Source: Planctomycetota bacterium
GTDB lineage: Bacteria > Planctomycetota > Phycisphaerae > Sedimentisphaerales > Anaerobacaceae
Reading direction: 5' to 3'
DNA: 64,000 bases
Assembly: GCA_019456145.1 (NCBI GenBank)
Contig: VRUL01000004.1
Coordinates: 83,919-147,918 of the forward strand
Shown: positions 48,301 to 63,300 of the stretch, piece by piece
Layout: each line of letters begins with the position of its first letter
Numbering within the stretch: the stretch's first letter is position 1
Notes under the pieces: model-generated
Database searches by the model: none
What the model saw: the letters and a program-made list of their open reading frames with translations, nothing else
Told to the model about the DNA's origin: nothing
Program-made: the position numbers and the translations under genes

Positions 48301-51300
48301 CCGGTTTCTGGCCGTACTCAACTGTCGCAGTCTCCTACTCCGATATCGATGGTTGGCAGGATCCCAACGGCGCCGAATGGGTCAATCCCGACGCTGTCTT
48401 TGTTGATCTAAACTGCATCCTGGACTGGGACTTCAATAGTGTCATCGATGACGAACCGCTCTTTGTCAGTGGTTACCGTCTAAGTCAGACCGCATCAGGT
48501 CAGTCACAGGATAGCCTATGTGTGGATACCGGCAGCGACCTGGCAAGCAGTCTCGGCATGGGCAGTTACACCACCAGAACCGATAGTGTCAACGATGTCG
48601 ATTTAGTTGACATGGGTTACCACTATAGCGTGTCCGGCATGCAGTATCAGTTAACTGTTAATATAATTGGGCCCGGCACAATAGAGTATGCACCGGACCA
48701 CGGCGGCATATATAACGAGAATGCAATAGTAACAGTGATAGGTGTTCCTGACCCCAATTACTACGTCAGAGGGTGGTATGATGATGTCAATGGTGTTTTG
48801 GTTTCTGCCAATAGGATCTTTGTAGTAGTAATGGATTCTGACAAGACTTTTGACGTTGAATTCGGGCTACCGACTACTACCCAGGTTTCAGTCTTAGATG
48901 GACCCAATGCTATCTTTGATGCTGTTAATGCGGCACAAAATGGCGATACGCTTACCGTTTATGCCGGCGTTTACAATGGCGACATCAACTTCCAGGGCAA
49001 ACAGCTCAGATTGTTCAGTGCCAAGCCTGACGATCCCAATGTTGTTGCTAACACAATTATTGACTGTCAAAACAGCAGTCGCGGCTTTACCTTTAATGGC
49101 GGTGAAGATGCCAATGTGGTAGTCGACGGCTTTACGATAATCAACGGCAGCGTTACGGGCGAGCCCGGCGGCGCCATATACATCGGCCCCAACAGTAATG
49201 TGGTCCTTGCTAATATTGGGATAAGCAATAGCAGCACTATCGGTGCTAATGGTGGTGCCATATACATCGATTCTAACAGCAGTCCGAGAATTTCGAATGT
49301 CGCGATAAGCAACTGCGACGCCAACGACGCCAACGGTGGTGCGATATACATGGCTTCAAATACCAGTCCCACACTAATAAGCGTCTGGATAAATAACTGC
49401 AGCGTTACTGACGCAAACGGCGGCGGTATATATATCGACGCCAACAGCGCTCCCACATTTAGATATTGCACAATCGCCAATTGCTCTGCTACCGGCGGCT
49501 TTGGTGGTGGAGTCTTCAGCAACGTCAACAACTCGCTGGTATTTGCCGACTGTAACTTCAGCAACAACTTCGCAACCTACGATGGCGGCGGCCTCTATTA
49601 TGATGTCAACAGCGTCGCGGAATTTACAGGAACTGCGTTTATCAATAACACAGCGGATTCCTACGGTGCCGGAATCTACGCTGGTGCTAACTGCCGGTCA
49701 CAAGTTAATGGCTGTTCCTTCGTCGGCAATACGGCAACTGCCGATGGCGGTGGTATCATTTATGACGCCAACAATGTAATAGCCATCAGCGACTGCAACT
49801 TTATAAGCAACTCGGCGAACTACGGTGGAGGATTGTTGTTCGAACCGAACTGTTCAGGAACGGTTACTGATACTGTACTGGAAGATAACACAGGCAACCA
49901 GGATGGTGGCGCAATATACCTTGTCGAAGGTAGTATACTGGTTGCCGACTGCAATATTAGCAGCAATACTGCTCTTCGTGGTGGTGGTTTGTATTGCATT
50001 AATTCTCCGGAATCACAAATTATACGCTGTAAAATCAACTACAACGAAGCCTACCGCATTGACTCTTTGATCACTCAGGGCGGTGGTATATTTTCTTTCG
50101 CCGGCCCGACGTTAATTGAAGATTGCGATATCAGTTACAATACGGCCAGGACGTCAGGTGGAGGTGTGTATCTGGCTGGTGCATATCCGCCGGAACCCTA
50201 CATCGGGCCGGTGATGAAGAACTGCCTTATAACTAACAATACTGCAGGCAAAGATGGCGGCGGAATTTCGGCCAATTGGCGGTCGAAGGCTTACATCCAG
50301 AATTGTACGATATCCGATAACACAGTTACTGACCCGAACGCTAACGGTGGAGGATTGTATGTCTCCTACGAAAGCAAAGTCGAAGTTATCGACACAATCA
50401 TTTGGGCCAATAAAGGTAGTGACGGCGCGCAGATTGCTATAGCCAGTGGTGATTTATCCCCTCTGCTGACCTCGTCGCTGAAAATCACGTTCAGTGATAT
50501 TGGCCCGCGGTCCGAACCTAATGAGTCACCTTTCGTTGGCGCCGGTGGCTCAGGCACGGGCACTACGGGACAGACCGGTCCCGATACGGTTCTTGTGGAC
50601 GGCCAAACTATTTATGACCAATTTGACCAAGGTGAACAGTGGGTGAAAGTAATCGTAACTCTACTTGAACCTGTCGACCTGAAGGCAGCGACCAACTGGA
50701 ATTCATCGGAGTCACTCAGCAGACTTCAAGACAATATAGCCGCTCGTCAGGACTACGTTTTGTCTTCACTTACCTCTGCCGAGTTCACACTGCAGTATCG
50801 TTATGAAAACTTGGCAGGATTCTCGGGTGAGGTTACAATTGAAGGTCTTAATAAACTGCTTAATGATCCCATGGTGGCGCATATTGAGCCGGACAGAATT
50901 CTGTACCCGGCCCTGGCTCAGGGTATACCTTTAATAAATGCAACAGCAGTTCGACAAAGCTACAATGGTCAAGGAATTTCCATCGCCATTTGTGACACCG
51001 GTGTTGACTATACTCACCAAATGCTCGGTGGCGGTGGTTTCCCGAATGCTAAAGTAATTGGTGGTTATGATTTTGGTGACAACGACCCCGATCCAATCCC
51101 CGGTGGTATGACGTTCAACACTGCGCACGGAACCGCCTGTGCCGGTTTAGCGGCCGGAGACCTGGGGATGAACGGTGATTATATTGGCGGAGTAGCCCAC
51201 AATGCGAGAATCTACGCATTGAAGATATCCTCTGATACCTTTGATGGGGCATTTATTGGGGACATGGTTGCTGCGTGGGATTGGTGTGTAACTAACAAGA

Positions 51301-54300
51301 ATAACGACCCACAAAATCCGATTATGGTGACAAGCACCAGCTTTGGTGGGGGGCGATTCTTCGACTCAGGCACAGCCGACAATTTTTCGCCCGCTATGAA
51401 AGCCGCTGCCGACAATGCGAATGCGATTGGCATCACTGTGCTGGCCTCGTCCGGCAATAATGGCTTTACAGATTCAATGGGCTGGCCTGCGGCCATTTCG
51501 AGCGTTATTTCTGTTGGAGCGGTATACGATACGACAGATCAAGTGATAGGTTATTCCAACACGGCTGATTTCCTGGATATTCTCGCCCCATCTGAAGACG
51601 CTTATACCCTTGATATGGTGGGTGCCGCTGGCTACGACCCCGGTGATTATTTCGCCTTTTTCAGTGGAACGTCGGCGTCCTGTCCTTATGCAGCCGGGGC
51701 TGTTGCTGTTCTGCAGTCTGCTGCTGGACGCAGCCTTTCAGCTCAAGCCGTGAGAAATATACTGGTCGCAACCGGCGACCCTGTTACCGATACAAAAGTG
51801 CCCATCACCAAGCCTCGGGTCAACCTTGGCGCGGCTGTCGCCGGTCTCACATTCGGAGCTGCAATCCATATTGAGCAAGGTTGTGTCCTCAATGGATGGG
51901 TAGCTCCCGACACCAACAACTACTTTGGATGGGACGCCAATACCTGGGATCCGAACAGCTTTGTCATCGAGGAAGACCCGAACTTCATCCATGGTTACTA
52001 TCTGAGCCAGTTTGCTGCCGGACAGATAACCGAAAGCAATTGTGTCGACGGTGGTAGTACATGGGCGATAAGTGTTTTCGACATGAACGCCTTTAACTAT
52101 ACCACTCGCATTGACGGCGTCAACGATATCGATATGGTCGATATGGGTTACCACTACACCCAGGCTGTTGTCAAGTACGAGTTGACCGTTATCATACCCG
52201 ACGATGCAAACGACCCCGGAATCCACGGAACTGTGGAATATGATCCGGTCCCTGTTGAACCAAACGGCTGGTACTATGAGGGTACACAAGTGATCCTTAC
52301 GGCAATGCCCGATCCGGGCTATTACGTCAAAGGATGGTACGATGTTAACGACGTCTTACTCTCTATCGACAGAACATATAATGTAGTAATGGATTCTAAC
52401 CAAACCATTGTTGTCAGGTTCAGACTCCCTGTTACAATTGAAGTATCAGGTGGAGGCGATGCGATCCAGCAGGCTGTAAACGGTGCGGAAAACGGTGACA
52501 CACTTGTCGTTGCTGCCGGCACCTATAGTGGAGATATCGATTTACAGGGCAAGGAGATTAGGTTGTTTAGCGTCAATCCTGATGATCCTAACATTGTTGC
52601 CCAGACGATTATTGACTGTCAAGGCAGCGTTCGTGCCTTTACTTTCAACAATGGTGAGGATGGCAACACGGTTGTAGACGGCTTTACCATTATCAACGGC
52701 GGCCTTTTCGGGCAACCCGGCGGTTCTATTTACATCGGTGCCGAAAGCAGTCCTACAATTGTGAATATTGTGATAAACGACTCCACTGTTTTCTTTGACA
52801 ACGGTGGTGCAATATACATTGGTTCCGGCAGCAGTCCGACCATTATTAACGTTGAGATAAGAACTACTACTGCCATTATTGGCAACGGTGGTGCAATATA
52901 CGTTGGTGTCAACAGTGCGCCCACTTTTATAGACTGTAATATTGTCGATTCATCTGCCATTCTTGGTTCCGGCGGCGCAGTTTACAGTGATGTTAACAGC
53001 TCTCCGGTATTTACCAACTGCAACTTCGCCGATAGCTCTGCAAGCTTTGATGGTGGCGGTTTGTACTATAACCTTCATAGCACATCGGCGCTAAGTCATT
53101 GCACAATTACCAATAACACAGCGGAAACTGGTGGTGGAATCTACTACAATATGGATTGCATATCAGACCTGGATGACTGTACGTTCACAAGTAATTTCGC
53201 CTTTGAAGATGGCGGCGGCATCTTCTACGATGTCAATAACTTGATAACAGTTTCCGACAGCAACTTTACAAACAATTCGGCAACCTACGGCGGTGCTTTG
53301 TATCTCGACCCGAACTGCTCTGGGACAATTATCGAGACCGTATTGTTTAGCAATGATGTGGGCGAAGACGGTGGCGCGATATACATGGCCGATTCTAATA
53401 TGGCCATTATCGACTGCAACAATATCACCTACAATACAGCCGCTCGTGGAGGTGCTTTATATTGTATCGAGTCTCCGGAAACGGAAATAATCGGCTGTTC
53501 TATTAACTACAATGAGGCTTCCCGCGTGCTTGTCATTCCTGAATACTACACTCCCAATCCTGACCCGAACCTGCCGCCCATTCCGGGTGGTGACCCGAAC
53601 GACCCGAGTGTTATCATTATTGTGCGTCAGGACAGGTCCGGTGCCGCTCAGGGCGGCGGTATCTATTCGTTCGCGGGTCCGACATTAATCAAAGACTGTG
53701 AACTTAGCTACAATTCAGCCGGTACTTCTGGCGGAGGTATATACTTTGCCGGCGGAGAGTATGACGTAACGAGTCTTCACAACTGTCTGGTGACCAATAA
53801 TTCGGCCGGCAGAGACGGTGCGGGAATTTCAAACAACTGGCAGAATGAATTGGCCATATCCAGCTGCACCATAGCTCAAAATACACTTACAAATGTGATC
53901 TCTTACGGTGGAGGTTTGTACGGTTCTTATGAAAGCAATACCGTAGTTATAGATTCTATCATTTCGGGCAACTTGGGTACAAGGGGTTCACAGCTTGCTG
54001 TAACTTCCAGTGACCCGCCGTTCCCATTGCCCTCAAAGGTCAGGGTAACACACAGTGATATTAGCCTTAACCTCGAACAGATGATAGAGTTGGTTGAAAC
54101 TGATGAACCGCCGGCAATCCGTCCCGGATTCAACAGTTCTTCGGTGGGGCCGATCGATGATTTCCCGAGCCCCGGTGCCAACATGGGATTCAGCATCAAC
54201 TATTTCGGTTCCACCTATCGTTGGCTTTACGTCAACAACAACGGCAATGTGACATTTGATGGGCCCTTGTGGTGGTTCACGCCATTCGCTTTAACTGGAA

Positions 54301-57300
54301 ATATCGGCACCACGATTATCGCGCCTTTCTTTGCTGATGTCGACACAAGAGTTGGTAACGTAGTAACCTACGGTCAGGGGACCGTAGCCGGCCGCAACGC
54401 CTTCGCGGTCAACTGGATCGACGTTGGTTATTTCTTCATGAGCAATGATAAGATCAACAGGTTCCAGATGGTCATCATTGAGCGCGCCGATCGTGCTCCG
54501 GGCGACTTCGACATCGAATTAAACTATGAGACAATCAATTGGGAAACCGGCGATGCCAGCGGTGGTATCAACGGTTTTGGCGGTTTTTCAGCCCGTGCTG
54601 GTTTCTCGAACGGCTCGGGTAATCCCGGTACGTTCTACGAGTTCCCAGGCTCAGGCAGCCCCGGGGCGTTCCTCGATAGTAGTCCTACCGGTTTAATCTA
54701 TGACAGCCGAAACAGTTCGGTTCTCGGACGCTACGTCTTCACGGTCAGAAATGGAGCCATCGACGTAGGACGGTTGTTGGGTATTCCCATCCATGTAGAC
54801 AATGGCTCCACCCTCTATGGCTGGGATCCCTACGATGCCAATAATCCCCTGGACCCCAATGATCCGGATGGTCCATGGGATCCGAACACAAACAATATCT
54901 GGGACGACCCGAATTTTGTAATGGGGCCCCTGGGTAATCACTACCTGAGTCAAATCGGTGCCGGAAACTTCCAATTGGTCGACAGCAATTGCGTCGATGC
55001 CGGAAGCGACCTGGCAAGCAATCTGGGTCTGGATGTATTGACGACAAGGACCGACCTTGTTCCTGACGCGGACATCGTGGATTTGGGTTATCACTATCCA
55101 CTGTATGGAGTCGAGCACGAGGTAATCCTTACAGTGATTGGCCCAGGTGCAGTGGCGGTTGATCCCAACCAGCTCGATCTGAACAACGTGTCATACGACC
55201 CCGACAATAATGTATACACATACAAATACTACGCAGGTACTGTGCTTATCCTGACGGCAACGCCTGATCCGGGCTACCGTGTGAAGAGCTGGACAGGTAC
55301 TGACGATGACCCATCCTGGAATGCAAACACCAACACCGTAATAGTGGATGGCGACAAAACGATTGTTGTCGAGCTTGAGGAGGATGTCACCAAGCTCATA
55401 AAAGTCCCGGGCGAGTACGCTACAATTGAGGAAGCTATAGCAAATGCTCCCGAGCATGACGCCGTGATTATCGTAGAACCAGATATTATCTACTATGTAA
55501 CTAACCCGGCAGGGATTGATTTCCAGGGCAAGGAAATCACTTTGAGATCTAAGGCCCCGACTGACCCGGATATAGTAGCGAGGACAATCATTGAATGCCT
55601 TGGCACCAGATTCAACCCGCGACGTGCCTTCCACTTCTACAGCGGTGAAGGCCCCAATACAATCGTAAAGGGATTCACCATCAGAGGCGGTTTCATGGTC
55701 GGTCCTACCGGTCTGCCGGGGCGTTTCGGAATACTGACTCCTGAACCCTACGAAACCGTCTGGAGAGAGGATTTCTTAAATCAGCTTCTCCCACCACGTG
55801 CCGAACGCGGCCAGGATGGCAGTGGCAGTGCCTACGGCGGTGGAATCCTGTGCGAAAACGCAAGCTCTCCAACCTTTGAGAACTGCGTGATAACCGACTG
55901 TACTGTTGTCGGCGCTTACGGCGGTGACGGCGCATCCGGGCCCGGGATACCCGGGATATCCGGAGGATTTTCTTTCGTGCCGCCCGGAGCGACCGATGTG
56001 GAAACTATTGACGATGGCCAGTGGGGTGGCAACGGTGGTGACGGAATCGGGTACGGATACGGCGGCGGTTTCGCCTGTCTGAGTCGGAGCAGTCCGATTA
56101 TCACGAATTGCATCATCGAAAATAATATTGCCAGAGGTGGCTCCGGCGGAAACGGCGGGAACGGCGGCTCAGCAAACCCAAGTGGCGGCTACGCAAGCAA
56201 CGGCGGAAATGGCGGAAATGCCTTTGGTGACGGTATCGGTGGTGGAATCTACTGCGAAAACGGAAGCGAGCCGGTATTGACGAATTGTGAATTTATTAAT
56301 AACCAGGCTACGTCTGGTCTCCCCGGAGCTGGCGGTATTGCAGGCTGGGGTGAGACGCGTGAATTAGTCTTTGGGCCAGTTGTTGCTGAAGGCGTTATCG
56401 GCCAGGCCTTTAGCTACGGCGATATAACCGGCGGTGCAATTTACTACCGAAACGCAGATGCCAACCTGGCTGATGCCAATTGCACTTTTACCGGCAACCA
56501 GGCGTATCTAGTGCAGTACGTCCTGGATAGGTCCGAAACAGTGGAAATAGATGACATTTTCCATTACACCGACTACATATACGAGCCAACTCCCTCGTAT
56601 ACCTCCGGCGGTGCTTTGGCCTCTGATATTAGCAATATTATTACTGTTGGAAACTGTGAGTTTATAGACAACCTCGGCGGCGCTGTCCGCATAGACGCCA
56701 ACTGCATTGTGGACTTCGACAGATGTTTATTCAAGGACAACTCTCAAGCAATAACTGGTGGTGCAATAACCATTGCCGAACTTGGCTTTGCAGATATTAA
56801 CGACTGCACGTTCAGGTATAATTCCGCCACCGGTGACGGTGGCGCCGTGCTTTGCAACAGCGACGCGGTCTTCACTGAGTGCCTCTTCGAGGAGAACCAG
56901 GCCGGGGGCAATGGCGGTGCAATGTATGCATATTATAATTATGGAGGTACCGATCCCAACATTACACCGACATTGAATATAAACATGGAATCCTGCAGCT
57001 TCTTAGGAAACCAGGCCGTTACCGGCACCGGACTTGGCGGCGGCGTGTATTTCCGGGACTTCATCGCTTTAGCCAACGATTGCTACTTCCTGGACAATTC
57101 CGCCAGGAGCGGAGGCGCACTCCAATTAACACTTGGAGACATGACAATAACCGGAGGTCTTATAAGTGGAAACACATCCATTGGCGGTGACACTTATGAG
57201 ATGGGCGGTGGCGTGCTATTCATGAATACTGCTGCGGTAATTGAAAACTGTATTCTCAGTGATAATATTGCCGAGGGTGCTGTTAAAGGCTCCGGCGGCG

Positions 57301-60300
57301 CAATCAGTTTCTACGGTGGATACCTCACACACCTCGTCAAAAACTGCCTTATAACGGGCAACTCTGCAACTTTTAATGGCGGTGCGATTTCGGCCTATCT
57401 TCTCGCGACGCCCGAAATCCGAAACAGCACATTCAGCGAAAATTCGGCTGGAACCCTCGGCGGCGCGATATTCTGTGACGTGGATTCTGACCCAACAATT
57501 ATTGACTCCATATTCGATAACTGCGATAACCACGCAATAATTGAAGAGACCGCCGGGAATGGAATCGTATCGACTTCATTGTTCTACAACAATCCCGATG
57601 GCGATTATGGGATTTATAACATCAATACGGAGCAGACAACTACTACTGCCGGTGTTGACCTCGATGTTACGAATATCGAAGGTGACCCGCTGTTTGTAAC
57701 CGGCTTATTCGGAAACTACTATCTAAATCAAAACGTAAGTCCCGGCGTTGATAACGGCAGCGATACTGCTGTTAATCTCGGCCTGGGTACCTTTACGACC
57801 GACCCCAACGGCGTTACCGATACGGGCCAGGTTGACATCGGCTATCACTACAGCGACCGGTTGCTCGCTCCACGATATAAGTTGACTCTTATTCTCTTGG
57901 GCGGCAACGGCACGGTCGAGGTAAACGAACCGAACCCGATTACTTTCGATCCTGCAACCGGTACTTATACTTACTACGCCGGAACGATGGTAAAGCTAAT
58001 TGCCACACCCGAATCAGGCTACCGGGTTGCAAGCTGGAGCGCCACCGATGAAGAGCCGGGCTGGAATCTTAACACCGTTAACCAGCCGAACTGGAATCGT
58101 AACAGCATAGACTTGGTGATGTATCGCAACAGAATCGTAACTGTCAAGTTTGAGCCGGATGTCTGGCGTATCATCAAGGTCCCAAATGAGTTCGGTACAA
58201 TTGAGGAAGCTGTAGCGGAAGCCGACCAACATGGCACCATAATTGAGGTTGAACCCGGAGTTTACTTCGTAAGCGATCCGAACGGTATCGACTTTGCGGG
58301 CAAGAGCATTACTCTGTCATCTTCCGAACCGAATATACCGAGTGTGGTAGCGACTACGATTATTGACGCTGGGGGCAGCCGATACTTCTCGGGGCGTGCA
58401 TTCAACTTCCACAGCGGCGAAGAGCCCACTGCTGTGGTAAAGGGCTTCACGATCCAGGGTGGTTATGTGGTTGGCGGCCTCGGCGTGGACGGACGGTTTG
58501 GAATGCTTACGCCTGAGCCGTATCAGAATCAGACGTGGAGAGAGGATCTTACTCAGCCCCTTCCTCCGCGTGCAGAGCGCGGCCGGGATGAGACCGCCGA
58601 GGCCTATGGTGGTGGTATTCTGTGCGAGAACGGAAGTTCCCCGACGTTTACGAACTGCGTGATTACAGGCAATGTGGTTGTCGCGGTATATGGTGGTAAC
58701 GGTGCTCAGGGGCAATCACTGTTTCCGCCGGGATCAGGTTGGGTGTGGTTCTGGCTGCCGCCGGGAGCAACCGACATAGAGGAGATACCGGACGGTCAGT
58801 GGGGCGGCAACGGTGGTGACGGGACAGGTAACGGTTATGGCGGCGGTATTGCAATTCTTGGTCGCAGTAACCCTGTCATCGTGGACTGTATCATACAGAA
58901 CAATTCCGCCCGCGGCGGCTTCGGCGGCGACGGGGGGGCCGGTGGCTTCGCAGCGCCTGAAGGCTATTCAAGTAACGGCGGTAACGGCGGCAATGGTTAC
59001 GGAGACGGTTTCGGCGGCGGAATCTACGTCGAGAACGACAGCATACCGATTATCAGGGATTGTACGTTCATCAATAACCATGCTACGACAGGACTGCCCG
59101 CTCCCGGTGCTCCTGCGGGCTGGGGTCAGCCGCGCGAACTAGTGTTTCCGCCAATGATTCCCCCGACTGAGTTGGCGGGATATGATGGGCAGGTCTTTAG
59201 TCTCGGCGGATTGGCCGGCGGTGCAATCTATTACAGAAATACCGATGTTGACCTGGGCGATTGTACGTTCATCGGAAACCAGGCCTATATAGCACAGCAG
59301 ACACTTGTCTTTGGGCAATATACACATGTCATAACACCACATGTAGTTCCCCTTGACTGGCTGGTTGTGCTGCCCGAGACCTCGGTCTACGGCAACATTG
59401 ATCCGGCAAACTACTTCCATTATCTCGATCCCACGTACGAGCCGACGCCGGTATATACCAGGGGTGGCGCCGTGGGTTCTGATGTGGGCAATACGGTTGC
59501 TTTGTCGAACCTTGAGTTCTTCAAGAACCTCGGCGGTGCGGTGAGCTTCGAACCGGGCTGCACCGTGGATATCCAGAGCTGTCTGTTCGAGGACAACAAT
59601 GATGCCGCAGCGGGCGGTGCAATCTCTATGGAAGAGCTTGGTTCGGCCACCATCAGTTCGTGTGAGTTCCTGGGTAATGCAGCCACCTCCTCGGGTGGAG
59701 CAATCAGCACGGACAGTGACCTGACTGTTGTGGGGTGCTTGTTCTCTGAGAACCAGGCCGGCAGCAACGGCGGTGCGATAGATGCATATTATGATGATCC
59801 CTTCGACCCCGACATAATCACGACATTGAATATAAACCTGGAATCCTGCAGCTTCTTAGGAAACCAGGCCGTTGCCGGCACCGGATTGGGCGGCGGTGTG
59901 TATTCCCGGGACTTCATCGCTTTAGTCAACGATTGCTACTTCCTGGACAACTCTGCCAGGAGTGGAGGCGGGCTCCAATTAATACTTGGAGACATAACAA
60001 TAAACGGAGGGATGATAAGTGGAAACACATCCATTGGCGGTGACGTTTACGAGATGGGCGGTGGTTTGTTCTGCTCCGATACTCCTACAGTAATTGAAAA
60101 CTGCATTCTCAGTGATAATGCCGCCAAGGGTATCAAAGGCTCTGGTGGTGCAATCAGTTTCCTCGGTGGACGCGTCACACACCTCGTCAAGAACTGCCTC
60201 ATAACCGGCAACTCTGCAGCTTTTAGTGGTGGTGCGATTTCGGCCTATTATGACTCGACGCCCGAAATCCGGAACAGCACATTTAGCGAAAATTCGGCGG

Positions 60301-63300
60301 ACAGCTTCGGCGGCGGCGCGATATTCTGTGACTGGAGTTCGGACCCAACAATTATCGACTCCATATTCGATAACTGCGATAACCACGCAGTACTTGAAGT
60401 GGACACCGGTAACGCAAGCGTATCAACTTCATTATTCTACAACAGTCCCGATGGCGATTACGGGATTTATAACAGCAATACAGAGCTGACCACTACTACA
60501 GCCGGCGTTGACCTCGATGTTACGAATATCGAAGGTGACCCGCTGTTTGTAACCGGCTCATTTGGAGACTACTATCTCAATCAAAGCGCAAGTCCCGCAG
60601 TTGATAACGGCAGTGATACAGCCGTTAACCTCGGGCTGAATACTTATACCACTGACCCCCTCGACGTTACAGATATGGGCCAGGTTGACATCGGCTATCA
60701 CTACAGCATCGACCGGTTGCTTGCCCCGATATATAGTCTGACTATTGGTGTCTTGGGCGGTCATGGCACGGTTGAGGTGAATGAGCCGGATCCGATTACT
60801 ACCGGACCTGAACCTGCTACTTCTACTTACTACATCGGAACGATGGTAACACTAACCGCCACTCCCGAACCAGGCTATCGGGTTGCAAGCTGGAGCACGA
60901 CCGATGACGAACCGGGCTGGAATCTTAACACCATTAACCAGCCGAACTGGAATCGTAACAGCATAAACGTAACGATGAATAGCAACAGAATCTTTACTGT
61001 CGAGTTTGAACCGGATGTCTTCAATATACTCTATGTTCCTGAAGAAATCGCTACAATCGAGCAAGCCGTAGCAGAGGCCAGGAGCGGCGATAAAATCTTC
61101 GTAGATCAAGGAACCCACTATATAAGCGAACCCAACGGTATTGATTTTAGAGGCAAGAGCATTCTTCTGACGTCGACAAATCCGTATGATGCGGGCGTCA
61201 TAGCACGGACGATCATTGACTGTCAAGGCGCCAAATACTCCCCGAAGCGTGCCTTCCGATTCCACAGTGGCGAAGAGCCCACTGCCGTAGTGACGGGATT
61301 TACTATCAGAAACGGTCTCATGAGCGGTGTGATCGGCGATACCGGTCGGTACGGAGTTTACTATCCCCTTCCCTACCAAAACATAGATCCTGATGATGCC
61401 ACCTCCCCCCCGAAGGCCGAGCGTGGAAAGGACGCGACAGGCGATGGTTATGGTGGCGCAATCCTTTGCGAGAACGGCAGTTCTCCGACTATCCGGAATT
61501 GCGTGATAACCAACAACGTCGTTACCGGTGCGGTAGGTGGTTTCGGTGCTACGGGTGTCGACACTTTCCCGGGATTGGATACGTGGTATTACATATTGTT
61601 TGATCTGAGTGAAGAGCAAGCTTTGGGATCAACTCAGGACGGCCAGTGGGGCGGTGACGGTGGCGATGGTGAAGGTACCGGGCATGGCGGCGCTATCGCC
61701 TGCCTTGACAAGAGTTCTCCATTCATCACGAATTGTATCATAAGAAATAATGCTGCCCGAGGCGGTTGGGGCGGCACCGGCGGACTTGGTGGCTTCAGTC
61801 ACCCCGCGGTCGGCGGCGCCGGGAGCTGGGGCGGTTTTGGAGGCAATAGCTACGGTGGTGGCATCGGTGGCGGTATCTACTGCGAAGGCCAAAGCGTCCC
61901 GATTATCACCGATTGCAACTTCGTTGACAACTTCGCTACATTAGGCCCGATTGGTGTTGGTGGTCCTGCGGGCAGCGGTGCACCACTTGCCCCGCCTCTT
62001 GGCCCTGCCGGGCCAGGTTTAGACGGCTCTGCCTTTAGCTTTACCTTTGGTTTTGGCTTTGGCTTTAGTGGAATAGCCGGCGGTGCAGCCTACTACGACA
62101 GCGACTCTGATGCAAACTTTACTAATTGCATATTCTCCGGCAACAGCGCTTATGACACCTTCACAACCTTCGACGCATCCTTTAATCTCGTGGAGATGCC
62201 ACTGTATACCGAGGGAGGGGCTTTGTATTCGGTGCCCGACAACAATATTAAGCTCAATACCTGCGACTTCATAGGTAATCTCGGTGGTGCCGTTTACTGC
62301 GAGCCGGGCTGCGACTTGGACTTAGACAACTGTGCATTCGAGGAAAACTCTGAAGCAGCTGCTGGCGGCGCAATCTACATTGCCGAAGGTGGTTTCGCAG
62401 ATATTGAAGATTGCAGCTTCGTGAGTAACACAGCCATCGGAGATGGCGGTGCAATTATTTGTGACAGTGATGCCGACTTCACCCGATGCTCGTTCACCGG
62501 AAACAGGGCAGGCGGCAACGGCGGTGCGATAGATGCATATTATGAAGTAATCGATCCTAATATATATAACATACTGAAATTGAACTTCGAATCCTGCGGC
62601 TTTGTTGGCAATAAGGCCGTTGATGACATATATGCCTATGGCGGTGCGGTGCATTTCCAGGACTTTGAGGCCTCATTCACTAATTGTCAATTCCTGAACA
62701 ATACTTCCAAGAGCGGCGGCGGTTTGTTCCTCACGGCCGGAACCGTCACTATGAATGGGGGAATCATAAATGGAAATAAGGCCTTAGGCGCCAGTGGTAT
62801 CGACACCAGTTACATCGCTCTATTCAACCCGCTTTTGATTGGGGGGGCTCCCGGCGCCACCATCGGTGATGCGAGCAGCATGTTCGATTTTGTTGGGAGT
62901 TTCGGAGCAGCCCACTGGATAGACCTGAGCGGCAGCTTCAGCATGGGTGGTGGTATGGTTCTTGCTGATACACATGCGACGCTTGAGGACTGTGTCCTGC
63001 AGAACAACGTGGCCGAGAGTGTTAACGGGACCGGCGGTGCGATTATCTTATACGGCGGCAACGTCGACCATCTAATCAAGAACTGCCTGTTGACCGGCAA
63101 CTCGGCCGTGGCAGAGGGCGGTGCGATTGCCACTGCCATCTACTCGGTGCCCAGGATTCAAAACTGTACTTTTGTGAACAACTCATCGGACAAGCTTGGT
63201 AGCGCCGTTTACAGCGATTGGACTACCGAAGTTGTAATCAGCGACTCCATATTCGATAACTGCAACAATGTGGCGATAGCCGAAGAATACTCAGGCGGCG

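Noticed and set aside
39360..51850. The two S8 domains as two separate genes
   Set aside because: Both lie in the same open frame with no stop or start signal between them.
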